Source: Prolixibacteraceae bacterium (GTDB lineage: Bacteria; Bacteroidota; Bacteroidia; Bacteroidales; Prolixibacteraceae). From it: a stretch of DNA of 5,585 nucleotides. The notes beneath the pieces are model-generated. The model was given only the letters and a program-made list of their open reading frames with translations. It was not told the DNA's origin and did no database searches. Every line of letters begins with the position of its first letter. The stretch's first letter is position 1. The stretch is taken from contig JAGYOI010000105.1 in assembly GCA_018399395.1 (NCBI GenBank), forward strand, positions 1 through 5,585. The letters run 5' to 3'. A program made the translations under genes and the position numbers. This document shows, piece by piece, positions 1-5,585 of the stretch.

Positions 1-152
1 AAGTCCATATTGTGCTCTTCACTTCCGGTAGCATCAGTGTGGCCTACAACCCCAAGGTTGAGTTCCGGCTTCTGCTCCAATAGCGTTGCTATTTCTGTTA
101 GTGTTGATTCTGACTTTTCTTTGATTGTGGCTTTATCGGTATCTTCATCATT
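1..152 (-). pseudogene. OmpA-like C-terminal domain remnant (partial, no start codon, probable frameshift)
   Basis: Read on the minus strand from position 152 to the left edge, one frame gives DTDKATIK, then a helix-like stretch (STLTEIATLLEQKPELNLG), then VVGHTDATGSEEHNMD. This is the start of an OmpA/MotB-type peptidoglycan-binding domain, with the hallmark GHTD motif. The frame is blocked by a TGA at 153-155, and there is no ATG between it and the domain. A second minus-strand frame, open from 241 to 101, reads GKIKKQQEDEMMK just upstream and would run into DTDKATIK if one base were added near 142-143. The simplest reading is a single-base frameshift or a decayed fragment. The domain continues past the left edge, so its C-terminal state is unknown. 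In intact relatives the domain sits in the periplasm and anchors the outer membrane to peptidoglycan. Family assignment is firm; pseudogene status is inferred, and a sequencing error is possible. Confidence 0.6.
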
Positions 153-347
153 TCATCCTCCTGTTGCTTTTTTATCTTACCAATAACTAATTTAAGAAAT
201 GTGACAGGAGGTCGCAAATAATTGATTATAAAATGATTGAATTAAACGCTTAGCTGACTACTTTGACATGTACCATCGTTCAACCGACTTGTTGGTTACT
301 GAAGGTGTTGTTATACTATACACTAATGCAACATCAGGGCGTTTTTG
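153..347. other. Intergenic DNA without a supportable gene
   Basis: This stretch separates the OmpA-like remnant from the GC-rich repeat behind the racemase gene. I see no convincing coding region. A plus-strand open frame from 268 to 462 runs through the GC-rich hairpin and overlaps the racemase 3' end; its translation has no recognisable domain and a composition unlike the neighbouring proteins, so I do not call it. The minus-strand frame open from 241 to 101 may carry the pre-frameshift part of the OmpA-like gene. Confidence 0.5.
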
Positions 348-393
348 TCCTCCCCCATGGGGAGGATATAGGAGGGGCTTGTACGAGGGGCTT
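348..393. repeat. GC-rich hairpin plus short direct repeat in the racemase 3' flank
   Basis: Positions 348-355 (TCCTCCCC) and 359-366 (GGGGAGGA) form a perfect 8-bp inverted repeat around a 3-nt loop. Immediately next to it, GAGGGGCTT occurs twice, at 372-380 and 385-393. The block stands out as G/C-rich in AT-rich intergenic DNA and lies just downstream of the racemase stop codon. The hairpin could end or stabilise the racemase mRNA, but no T-run follows the stem on the minus strand, so it is not a classic intrinsic terminator. It resembles the short C-rich/G-rich palindromic repeats scattered between genes in many Bacteroidota genomes (from general knowledge, not checked). The structure is certain; its role is not. 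Confidence 0.6.
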
Positions 394-394
394 T

Positions 395-1465
395 TTACTC
401 AACCCTTTTGTCAATATATCTTGAATTTAACAACCGGAGGGCGCCCATGTAGTCAGTCTTAAACTCCAGTAAGTCACCAACTTTATACTCTTTTTTATTT
501 TTGCCCAAATCTACTACAATCATATCAGAACTGGCACCTGCCAACGAGCATGAATCGCTGGTAGGGTAGAGGTGGTTTTGCTCGATATCTAACAGTCCCA
601 AATCAATTAATGCCCTGTACGATGTTTCACCCGACTTTTCCTGATCGAAATCATACGTGTCACCTTCAACATTTTGACCCATATCACCTTGCGGAACCGT
701 TGGTTTCTCGAATAATTCAATGATCTCGGCATAAATGCGGAATACATCATTGTGCATAAAATCAAAGGGTGTACCGTCGTAAACGTTGGTGCCTAAAAAC
801 AGCGTTTCACCTACCCTGAAGTGATTGATGCTTTCGGGGAGTAAGCCCTGGTTTATAAGCGGTATGGTTACCGAACTTCCACCCGAAACATAAGGTATTT
901 TCTTATTAAATTTATGCTCAATCAATTGTTTGTAAAGGCTGAGCTGTATCAGTTTATCCTGATTTGGGAGCACGCCATATAAGCAGCTCAGGTTAGTGCC
1001 AATCCCTATAACTTCAATATTGGGCATTTCGAAAATACGCGAGTAAAAATTAACAACTTCTTCGCGCAACACACCCTCCCTAAGCTCGCCCATTTCAATC
1101 ATGATGACAATTTTATGGGTCTTGTTCTGTTGTTTGGCCTCTTCTGAAAGGAGTTTTACTGTCTCAAACGATGTATTCATACTTACGTCGGCATATTTTA
1201 TAATGCTTTTTATCGACCTCTTTGGAGGTGGTTTTATGTAAATAGTTTCAACTTTCGGGTTGAGCGATTTTATGGCTTTTAAGTTTGAAACACGCGAATC
1301 GCATACTTGTTTAATGCCCAGGTCAAGCACTTCTTTGAGGTAGGTTTTATTGCCACAGAGCATTTTGGTAACAATGGCCCAGTCAATTTTATTTTGGTTA
1401 AATAGGTTGTCGAGATAGTCAAAATTGTCTTTGAGTTTATATCGGTCGAGCGTAATAAATGCCAT
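395..1465 (-). CDS. PLP-dependent alanine/ornithine racemase-family protein (YhfX/Orr-like)
   Basis: A 356-residue fold-type III PLP enzyme of the predicted amino-acid racemase family (COG3457-like; includes ornithine racemase and YhfX). The N-terminal barrel begins MAFITLDRYKL. Lys34 in AIVTKMLCG is the expected PLP Schiff-base lysine. CDSR (55-58), the conserved ENVS-like barrel region with GTNLSCLYG (156-164), SGGSSVT (194-200), FRVGETLFLG (216-225, phosphate-binding side) and the C-terminal GASSDMIVVDLG (310-321) follow in family order. EKPTVPQGDMG (253-263) opens the C-terminal beta domain. I chose the ATG at 1465 because it starts the protein at the usual family N-terminus. The frame stays open upstream to 1588, but that extension lies inside the acetyltransferase gene and has no family match. 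The start is 4 bp after the acetyltransferase stop, so the two genes are probably translated together. The substrate cannot be read from sequence; alanine, ornithine or another amino acid are all possible. Cytoplasmic. Confidence 0.88.
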   Translation of the reverse strand: MAFITLDRYKLKDNFDYLDNLFNQNKIDWAIVTKMLCGNKTYLKEVLDLGIKQVCDSRVSNLKAIKSLNPKVETIYIKPPPKRSIKSIIKYADVSMNTSFETVKLLSEEAKQQNKTHKIVIMIEMGELREGVLREEVVNFYSRIFEMPNIEVIGIGTNLSCLYGVLPNQDKLIQLSLYKQLIEHKFNKKIPYVSGGSSVTIPLINQGLLPESINHFRVGETLFLGTNVYDGTPFDFMHNDVFRIYAEIIELFEKPTVPQGDMGQNVEGDTYDFDQEKSGETSYRALIDLGLLDIEQNHLYPTSDSCSLAGASSDMIVVDLGKNKKEYKVGDLLEFKTDYMGALRLLNSRYIDKRVE

Positions 1466-1469
1466 GTTT

Positions 1470-1913
1470 TTATTGTTTTTGGTAACGCATTTCGAGATAT
1501 TTGTTGGTGAACCCCAATTTCTCGTAAAGCCTGCGTGCCGGGTTGTCGGGTTCAACATGCAGGGCAATATCGCCTTCGGCTGTTTCAACTGCGGCTTGCA
1601 TTAGTTTTTTACCTAATCCTTTACCTCTGTAGCTTTTATCGATAGCTATGTACACTAATATATTTTCAGGGATGTAACCTTTCATTCCGGTACGGTTAAC
1701 AACAACTGCACCAATAATTTCACCTTCATGTTTTAGTAGAATGATAAAACCGCCAAAAGAATTCACCTTTTTTAACGCGTAGTCAACAGCTTTCTTAATA
1801 TCTTCTTTTGGATCTCCAAATTCATCAAGGTGGGTAAATAAAAAATCAACAATAGATTCTTTCTCTTTTGTGGTGGGAGGGTTTTTCGAAGTATAAGCAA
1901 TCAGACTTTCCAT
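1470..1913 (-). CDS. GNAT-family N-acetyltransferase
   Basis: A 147-residue single-domain GNAT protein that would move an acetyl group from acetyl-CoA to an amine. The beta-4 strand NILVYIAID (84-92) leads into the acetyl-CoA pyrophosphate loop YRGKGLGKKLM (95-105), which fits the R/Q-x-x-G-x-G/A motif A. ALHVEPDNPARRLYEKLGF (117-135) is the motif B region that closes the fold. The N-terminal 60 residues hold two helices and the strand GGFIILL, and carry no extra domain. Length is normal for the family. It is the first gene of a two-gene minus-strand unit, 4 bp ahead of the racemase, with 100 bp separating it from cvpA upstream. The acceptor is unknown; the coupling suggests an amino acid or amino-acid-like metabolite handled by the racemase (inference). 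Family call is firm, specific function open. Confidence 0.9.
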   Translation of the reverse strand: MESLIAYTSKNPPTTKEKESIVDFLFTHLDEFGDPKEDIKKAVDYALKKVNSFGGFIILLKHEGEIIGAVVVNRTGMKGYIPENILVYIAIDKSYRGKGLGKKLMQAAVETAEGDIALHVEPDNPARRLYEKLGFTNKYLEMRYQKQ

Positions 1914-1967
1914 TTTATGAACTTTTGTTTCTCAGCTATGCTTAATTAATATGCTAATGAAACCGTA

Positions 1968-1983
1968 AATTTACACAAATGTT
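1968..1983 (-). promoter_or_regulatory. Candidate promoter region (-7-like element) for the GNAT-racemase pair
   Basis: On the minus strand 1983-1976 reads AACATTTG, which keeps the TTTG half of the Bacteroidota -7 consensus TAnnTTTG but not the TA. It is followed by TGTAAATT exactly as in the cvpA upstream region, and GTAAATTTAC (1965-1974) is a perfect 10-bp palindrome overlapping it. I see no TTTG -33 box at the usual distance. A start near 1969 would leave a leader of about 55 nt. The call rests mainly on the shared sequence with the cvpA upstream region. Confidence 0.3.
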
Positions 1984-2013
1984 CAATAAATAAGGGGTGA
2001 TTAAAATCAACTC

Positions 2014-2568
2014 CTATATTATTTCCTGCTCATCTGAGTCTGTTGATTCTTGTTCTCTTTCTTCGTTTTTATTTTTCAGTTCTTCATAAAAGTCAACCAG
2101 AAAAGGAAAAGTCGATACGGTAACATTGCGCAGGGGCTCATAGAACGACGATTCTTGTATGTCTTCTTCTGGCATAAATTTTACATTTTCGCTAATCTTT
2201 TCAAGTACAACAATTACAATACCAAGAATAAAAGCAGTTTTCACTACCGAAAAAACCAGGCCAAAAATGCGGTTAATGGCTCCCAGGGAAATCGTTTCAA
2301 TAATCTTCTCAACAGCTTTTCCGATAAAATGGATAAAAATGATAATCAATAAAAAAGTAATTACAAAGGCAATAATGTCGATATACTGGTTGGTAAAGTT
2401 GAGCCGGTTTACTAAAAATGTTTCGGTGGCACCCGAAAATTTTATAGCGCCCCAAACACCTGCGATCAAAGCAATTAACGAGGCTATTTCATAAATAAAC
2501 CCTTTTGTCGCCCCTCTCACAGCCGAAATAATAATCAAAACAATGATGATGATATCGATGTAGTTCAT
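2014..2568 (-). CDS. cvpA: CvpA-family inner-membrane protein
   Basis: A 184-residue protein with about four membrane segments (near 4-18, 25-44, 62-83 and 101-123). The family landmarks are present: a short N-terminal helix followed by RGATKGFIYEIASLIALIAG (18-37), and the conserved LGAINRIFGLVFSVVKTAFI (95-114) with its N-R and G residues. The last 60 residues are soluble; the tail from about 162 is strongly charged and rich in Glu, Asp, Lys and Ser. CvpA was named for its need in colicin V export in E. coli and is linked to envelope homeostasis; its molecular activity is not settled. The start codon puts the first membrane helix right at the N-terminus, as expected. The gene stands alone on this strand, divergent from GH3, with 100 bp to the next co-directional gene. 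Family assignment is firm, function vague. Confidence 0.88.
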   Translation of the reverse strand: MNYIDIIIIVLIIISAVRGATKGFIYEIASLIALIAGVWGAIKFSGATETFLVNRLNFTNQYIDIIAFVITFLLIIIFIHFIGKAVEKIIETISLGAINRIFGLVFSVVKTAFILGIVIVVLEKISENVKFMPEEDIQESSFYEPLRNVTVSTFPFLVDFYEELKNKNEEREQESTDSDEQEII

Positions 2569-2591
2569 ATAATTACTATTTTAGAACTTTT

Positions 2592-2607
2592 AATTTACAC
2601 AAAAATA
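2592..2607 (-). promoter_or_regulatory. Candidate -7 promoter element for cvpA
   Basis: On the minus strand 2607-2600 reads TATTTTTG, a full match to the Bacteroidota -7 consensus TAnnTTTG, lying 31 nt upstream of the cvpA ATG. It is followed by TGTAAATT (2599-2592), the same extension seen upstream of the GNAT gene. No TTTG -33 box is found about 19-21 nt further upstream, so the match is partial. A transcript starting a few bases downstream would have a leader of roughly 25 nt. Confidence 0.4.
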
Positions 2608-2682
2608 GGATCAATTTTATAAGTCGGGCTGTTTTGAACTCTTTTTTTTATTATTTTGCATTGCTTTGAAAGACTAAAATGT

Positions 2683-4206
2683 ATGATGAGGATATTCAAC
2701 CTTGGTATTGAAAAGTTATTTACTTCACGCTACAAAAAGTATGAATACTTTAGTGAATACCCAGTAGAACAACAGGAAAAAGTACTCCGCGACTTAATAA
2801 AAAAAGCGTCGAAAACGGAGTGGGGCAAAAAATATGATTTTAAAAAAATTAGCGATAGCAAAAGTTTTAAAACGAACGTCCCGTTAACCGATTATGATGA
2901 GCTGAAACCTTATATCGAGAGGATGGTAGCCGGTGAGTCGGGTGTGTTATGGCCGGGTAAAATTAAATGGTTTGCAAAGTCATCAGGTACTACAAATGAT
3001 AAAAGCAAATTTATCCCCATCAGTAAAGATTCTTTAAAAAGCTGTCACTTCAGGGCTTCGGTCGATGTTTTTGCACATTACCTGAAATCAAATCCGGATA
3101 CAAACTTCCTAACGGGGAAAAACCTTACAATTGGGGGAAGTCACAAAGTAAATGCATTAAACAAAAGTATACGCACCGGCGACTTATCGGCAGTGATGAT
3201 TCACAACCTTCCTTTACTTACACGTTTCAGGAACACACCTCCATCTGAAATTGCATTGATTCCTGATTTTGAAGAGAAAATTGAGAAAATAGCCCAATCA
3301 ACCATAAAGGAAAATATTACCAGTTTAACAGGTGTGCCATCATGGTTTTTGGTGCTTATCCGTCGGGTGCTCGAGATAACCGGTAAAGATAATTTGTTGG
3401 AAGTATGGCCTAACCTGGAAGTATTTGTTCATGGGGGTATAAATTTTGAACCTTATCGCGAGCAGTATAAAAAGCTTATCCCGAGCGATACAATGCGGTA
3501 CATGAATACTTACAACGCATCCGAAGGGTTTTTTGGCTTGCAAAATGACCTGTCGCAGGATGATATGATATTGATGCTCGATAATGGTATTTATTACGAG
3601 TTTATCAACTTGGATGATTATTATAAGGGCAAGCGTACTACAATTGGCCTTGAAAATGTTGAAACGGGTAAAAATTATGCGATTGTTATTTCAACCAATG
3701 GGGGGCTGTGGCGTTATGTTATCGGCGATACGATAATGTTTACCAAAAAATACCCCTTTAAATTTGTCATAACCGGACGCACAAAACATTTTATCAATGC
3801 TTTTGGGGAAGAGTTGATTATTGATAATGCGATAAAGGGGCTGGATATAGCTTGTGAAAAAACCAACGCCGTGGTAAGTGAGTTTACCGCAGGTCCCGTT
3901 TTTATGGATACGGAGCACCGGGGCTGTCATCAATGGGTAATTGAGTTTGATACCGAGCCTGAAAATATTGATGATTTTGCAAAAATACTTGACGAAGAGT
4001 TGCAAAAACTGAATTCAGATTACGAAGCAAAGAGATATAAAGATATAACGTTAACACGCCTTGAGGTTGTTAATGCACCGAAAGGGACATTTTATAACTG
4101 GATGAAAAAACGTGGCAAGATAGGAGGACAAAATAAAATTCCACGTTTGTCAAACGATCGCGAATATCTTGATCCTATACTAAAACAACTTGAATCTACG
4201 AAATAA
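2683..4206 (+). CDS. GH3 auxin-responsive promoter family protein (acyl-amide synthetase-like)
   Basis: A 507-residue member of the bacterial branch of the GH3 family, in the ANL adenylate-forming superfamily. Plant GH3 enzymes activate a carboxylic acid with ATP and join it to an amino acid. The ANL landmarks are in order: AKSSGTTNDKSKFIP (98-112, phosphate loop), YNASEGFFG (277-285, matching the Y-x-x-S-E-G adenine/ATP motif), YVIGDTIMF (345-353, with ribose-binding Asp349), GRTKHFINAFGEEL (365-378, hinge to the C-terminal domain), and GGQNKIPRLSNDR (481-493), which lies where plant GH3 proteins have the conserved QxKxPR stretch. All expected motifs are present, so an active enzyme is likely. 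I chose the double ATG at 2683; a TTG at 2656 in the same frame would add nine residues (MHCFERLKC) unlike the family. It is 14 bp ahead of the kinase gene, suggesting co-transcription. The acid and amine substrates in bacteria are unknown to me. Confidence 0.88.
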   Translation: MMRIFNLGIEKLFTSRYKKYEYFSEYPVEQQEKVLRDLIKKASKTEWGKKYDFKKISDSKSFKTNVPLTDYDELKPYIERMVAGESGVLWPGKIKWFAKSSGTTNDKSKFIPISKDSLKSCHFRASVDVFAHYLKSNPDTNFLTGKNLTIGGSHKVNALNKSIRTGDLSAVMIHNLPLLTRFRNTPPSEIALIPDFEEKIEKIAQSTIKENITSLTGVPSWFLVLIRRVLEITGKDNLLEVWPNLEVFVHGGINFEPYREQYKKLIPSDTMRYMNTYNASEGFFGLQNDLSQDDMILMLDNGIYYEFINLDDYYKGKRTTIGLENVETGKNYAIVISTNGGLWRYVIGDTIMFTKKYPFKFVITGRTKHFINAFGEELIIDNAIKGLDIACEKTNAVVSEFTAGPVFMDTEHRGCHQWVIEFDTEPENIDDFAKILDEELQKLNSDYEAKRYKDITLTRLEVVNAPKGTFYNWMKKRGKIGGQNKIPRLSNDREYLDPILKQLESTK

Positions 4207-4220
4207 TAAAAATCATAATA

Positions 4221-4835
4221 ATGTATATAGCAATCGCGGGAAATATTGGAGCAGGCAAAACAACATTAACAACCCTTTTAGCTAAACACTACGGGTGGGA
4301 ACCTAATTACGAAACCGTTGACGATAATCCCTATTTGAATGATTTCTACAACGATATGCAACGTTGGTCATTTAACTTACAGATATATTTCCTGAACACA
4401 CGGTTTAAACAAATTGTCGAAATCCATCAATCGAAAAAAACGGTTATTCAGGACCGAACCATTTACGAAGATGCCGAGATATTTGCACCTAACCTGCACG
4501 ACATGGGGCTCATGTCAACACGCGATTTCGAGAATTATAAATCACTGTTCGATCTCATGGTCGGGCTTATTCAACCTCCCGATTTGTTAATATACCTGCG
4601 TGCATCAGTTCCCACGCTGGTTAGTCAAATACAACAACGTGGCCGCGATTATGAAGAGTCGATCAGGCTCGATTACCTGAAAATGCTCAACGAAAGGTAC
4701 GAATTGTGGATAAGCAAATATACCGACAGCAATTTGTTGATCATTAATGTTGATGATATTAACTTTCAAACCAACAACGAAGATCTGAGCAAGATTATCG
4801 ATCGCGTAGATGCCCAAATACATGGGTTATTCTAA
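4221..4835 (+). CDS. Deoxynucleoside kinase (deoxyadenosine/deoxyguanosine kinase family)
   Basis: A 204-residue kinase that transfers the ATP gamma-phosphate to the 5'-OH of a deoxynucleoside, the first step of salvage in the cytoplasm. GNIGAGKTT (7-15) is the P-loop. ETVDDNPYL (31-39) carries the substrate-side acidic residues. QDRTIYEDAEIF (77-88) contains the DR pair (78-79) of the catalytic DRS-type motif, with Thr where many relatives have Ser. RGRDYEE (140-146) is the arginine-rich lid. Length matches bacterial Dck/Dgk enzymes. The nucleoside preference (dA, dG, dC) cannot be fixed from these motifs alone. The gene follows GH3 after 14 bp. Its last 14 bases overlap a possible early start of mazG at 4822, although the favoured mazG start is 43 bp downstream. 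The three genes probably share a transcript (inference). Confidence 0.9.
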   Translation: MYIAIAGNIGAGKTTLTTLLAKHYGWEPNYETVDDNPYLNDFYNDMQRWSFNLQIYFLNTRFKQIVEIHQSKKTVIQDRTIYEDAEIFAPNLHDMGLMSTRDFENYKSLFDLMVGLIQPPDLLIYLRASVPTLVSQIQQRGRDYEESIRLDYLKMLNERYELWISKYTDSNLLIINVDDINFQTNNEDLSKIIDRVDAQIHGLF

Positions 4836-4878
4836 ACAACAAACACAAGCTGTCGCGCGGCAGATTTTAAAAAATATT

Positions 4879-5585
4879 ATGGAACGAAAGCTAAAGCAAT
4901 TCGAACGCCTGTTAAAAATCATGGACGAGCTTCGCGAAAAATGCCCATGGGACAGGGCGCAAACACTTGAAAGTTTGCGTAAACTTACCATCGAAGAAAC
5001 CTACGAACTGGGCGAAGCTATTCTTGATAACGATTTACAGGAAATAAAAAAAGAGCTCGGTGATATCCTCCTCCATATTGTTTTTTATGCCAAAATTGGT
5101 GAAGAAAAACAAGCCTTCGATATTGCCGATGTAATCGACTCGTTGTGCGATAAACTGGTTTTTCGCCACCCACATGTGTTTGGCGAGGTTGAGGCCAACA
5201 GTGCCGATAAAGTTTCGCAAAACTGGGAAGCCCTTAAGTTAAAGGAAAAAGGGCGCAAAAAACGTGTACTCGAAGGTGTGCCAAAGTCGCTGCCCGCAAT
5301 TGTTAAAGCAAACCGCATTCAGGAAAAAGTTCGTGGTGTTGGTTTCGATTGGGATGAAAAAGAGCAGGTTTGGGATAAAGTACGCGAAGAATTTGCCGAG
5401 TTCGAACATGAGCTTAAAAACAACAAACAGGCTGAAATGGAAAAAGAATTTGGCGACTTGCTGTTTTCTATGGTCAATGCTGCCCGCCTTTACAATATCG
5501 ACCCCGAAGCAGCGCTTGAGCGCACAAACCTTAAATTTATTAAGCGTTTCAGTTATCTCGAAGAAAACACCATGCTCAAAGGTCG
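4879..5585 (+). CDS. mazG: MazG nucleoside triphosphate pyrophosphohydrolase (partial, runs off right edge)
   Basis: The first 235 residues of MazG, an all-alpha NTP pyrophosphohydrolase that cleaves NTPs to NMP plus pyrophosphate and helps clear non-canonical nucleotides. The first domain has the opening ERLLKIMDELREKCPWD (9-25), the metal-binding EETYE (39-43) with ELGD (59-62), i.e. EExxE...ExxD, and the RHPHVFG signature (96-102). A linker with KGRKKRVLEGVPKSLPA leads to the second domain, with VGFDW (154-158), EEFAEFEHEL (170-179) and EKEFGDLLFSM (188-198). The two-domain plan matches E. coli-type MazG (about 263 residues), so only the last 25-30 residues should be missing. I chose the ATG at 4879 since it gives the usual family N-terminus; an in-frame ATG at 4822 would add 19 residues and overlap the kinase gene. 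No frame damage is seen up to the edge. Confidence 0.93.
   Translation, partial: MERKLKQFERLLKIMDELREKCPWDRAQTLESLRKLTIEETYELGEAILDNDLQEIKKELGDILLHIVFYAKIGEEKQAFDIADVIDSLCDKLVFRHPHVFGEVEANSADKVSQNWEALKLKEKGRKKRVLEGVPKSLPAIVKANRIQEKVRGVGFDWDEKEQVWDKVREEFAEFEHELKNNKQAEMEKEFGDLLFSMVNAARLYNIDPEAALERTNLKFIKRFSYLEENTMLKG

Noticed and set aside
157..211. Inverted pair CCTCCTGT (157-164) / ACAGGAGG (204-211)
   Set aside because: Eight bases 39 bp apart is within chance expectation, and the left copy may just be part of the decayed OmpA-like gene.
268..462. 64-residue plus-strand open frame
   Set aside because: It runs through the GC-rich hairpin and into the racemase 3' end on the opposite strand, has no domain and an odd Pro/Gly-rich composition; it is most likely chance.
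1998..2009. TGATTAAAATCA as a terminator behind cvpA
   Set aside because: The stem is short and AT-only apart from its outer bases, the loop is too tight, and no T-run follows on the minus strand.
2050..2494. Two overlapping plus-strand open frames opposite cvpA
   Set aside because: They are antisense to a well-supported membrane protein and show only the complement of its AT-rich helix codons.
2633..2668. TTTG at 2633-2636 with TTATTTTG (2651-2658) or TTGCTTTG (2661-2668) as a GH3 promoter
   Set aside because: Both -7 candidates lack the A of TAnnTTTG, and the gaps of 14 and 24 bp do not fit the usual spacing of about 19-21 bp.
3340..4005. Minus-strand open frames opposite GH3
   Set aside because: They are antisense to a gene with all family motifs and have no recognisable domain of their own.
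4605..5318. Minus-strand open frames opposite the kinase and mazG
   Set aside because: They are shadows of strongly conserved coding sequence on the plus strand.
1..5585. A new defence, mobile or CRISPR-like system
   Set aside because: All intact genes belong to common families, no array, terminal repeats, integrase or transposase is visible, and MazG here is the two-domain housekeeping type rather than part of a toxin pair.

Overview
The window is chromosomal DNA from a member of the Bacteroidota, most likely a Bacteroidales/Marinilabiliales-type organism (inference). It is AT-rich, and there is no purine-rich Shine-Dalgarno motif before most starts. A TAnnTTTG-type -7 element precedes cvpA. 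The protein set (CvpA, bacterial GH3, Dck/Dgk-type deoxynucleoside kinase, MazG, COG3457-type racemase, OmpA-like domain) is typical of that phylum. No mobile element, CRISPR array, tRNA or rRNA is visible.

Layout, left to right. Positions 1-394 hold no intact gene. A minus-strand remnant of an OmpA-like peptidoglycan-binding domain runs off the left edge and has no start codon in its frame. It is followed by non-coding DNA with a GC-rich hairpin and a short direct repeat just downstream of the racemase gene. Positions 395-1913 are a minus-strand pair: a GNAT acetyltransferase, then, after 4 bp, a PLP-dependent alanine/ornithine racemase-like protein. Positions 2014-2568 (minus) encode a CvpA-family membrane protein. 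A 114-bp divergent intergenic region separates it from a plus-strand run of a GH3-family protein (2683-4206), a deoxynucleoside kinase (4221-4835) and MazG (4879 to beyond the right edge).

Functional reading. The kinase (deoxynucleoside salvage) and MazG (hydrolysis of non-canonical or excess NTPs) both act on nucleotide pools and appear co-transcribed with GH3, an adenylate-forming enzyme whose bacterial substrate I do not know. The acetyltransferase and racemase look translationally coupled and may act on the same amino-acid-type substrate, but the sequence does not fix it. The upstream regions of cvpA and of the GNAT gene share a 12-bp block (AATTTACACAAA on the plus strand) that overlaps their candidate -7 promoter elements.

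The region looks mostly like ordinary housekeeping DNA. I see no convincing new defence or mobile system. The points most worth a second look are the broken OmpA domain, the GC-rich intergenic hairpin, the GH3-kinase-MazG gene order, and the unassigned substrate of the acetyltransferase/racemase pair.
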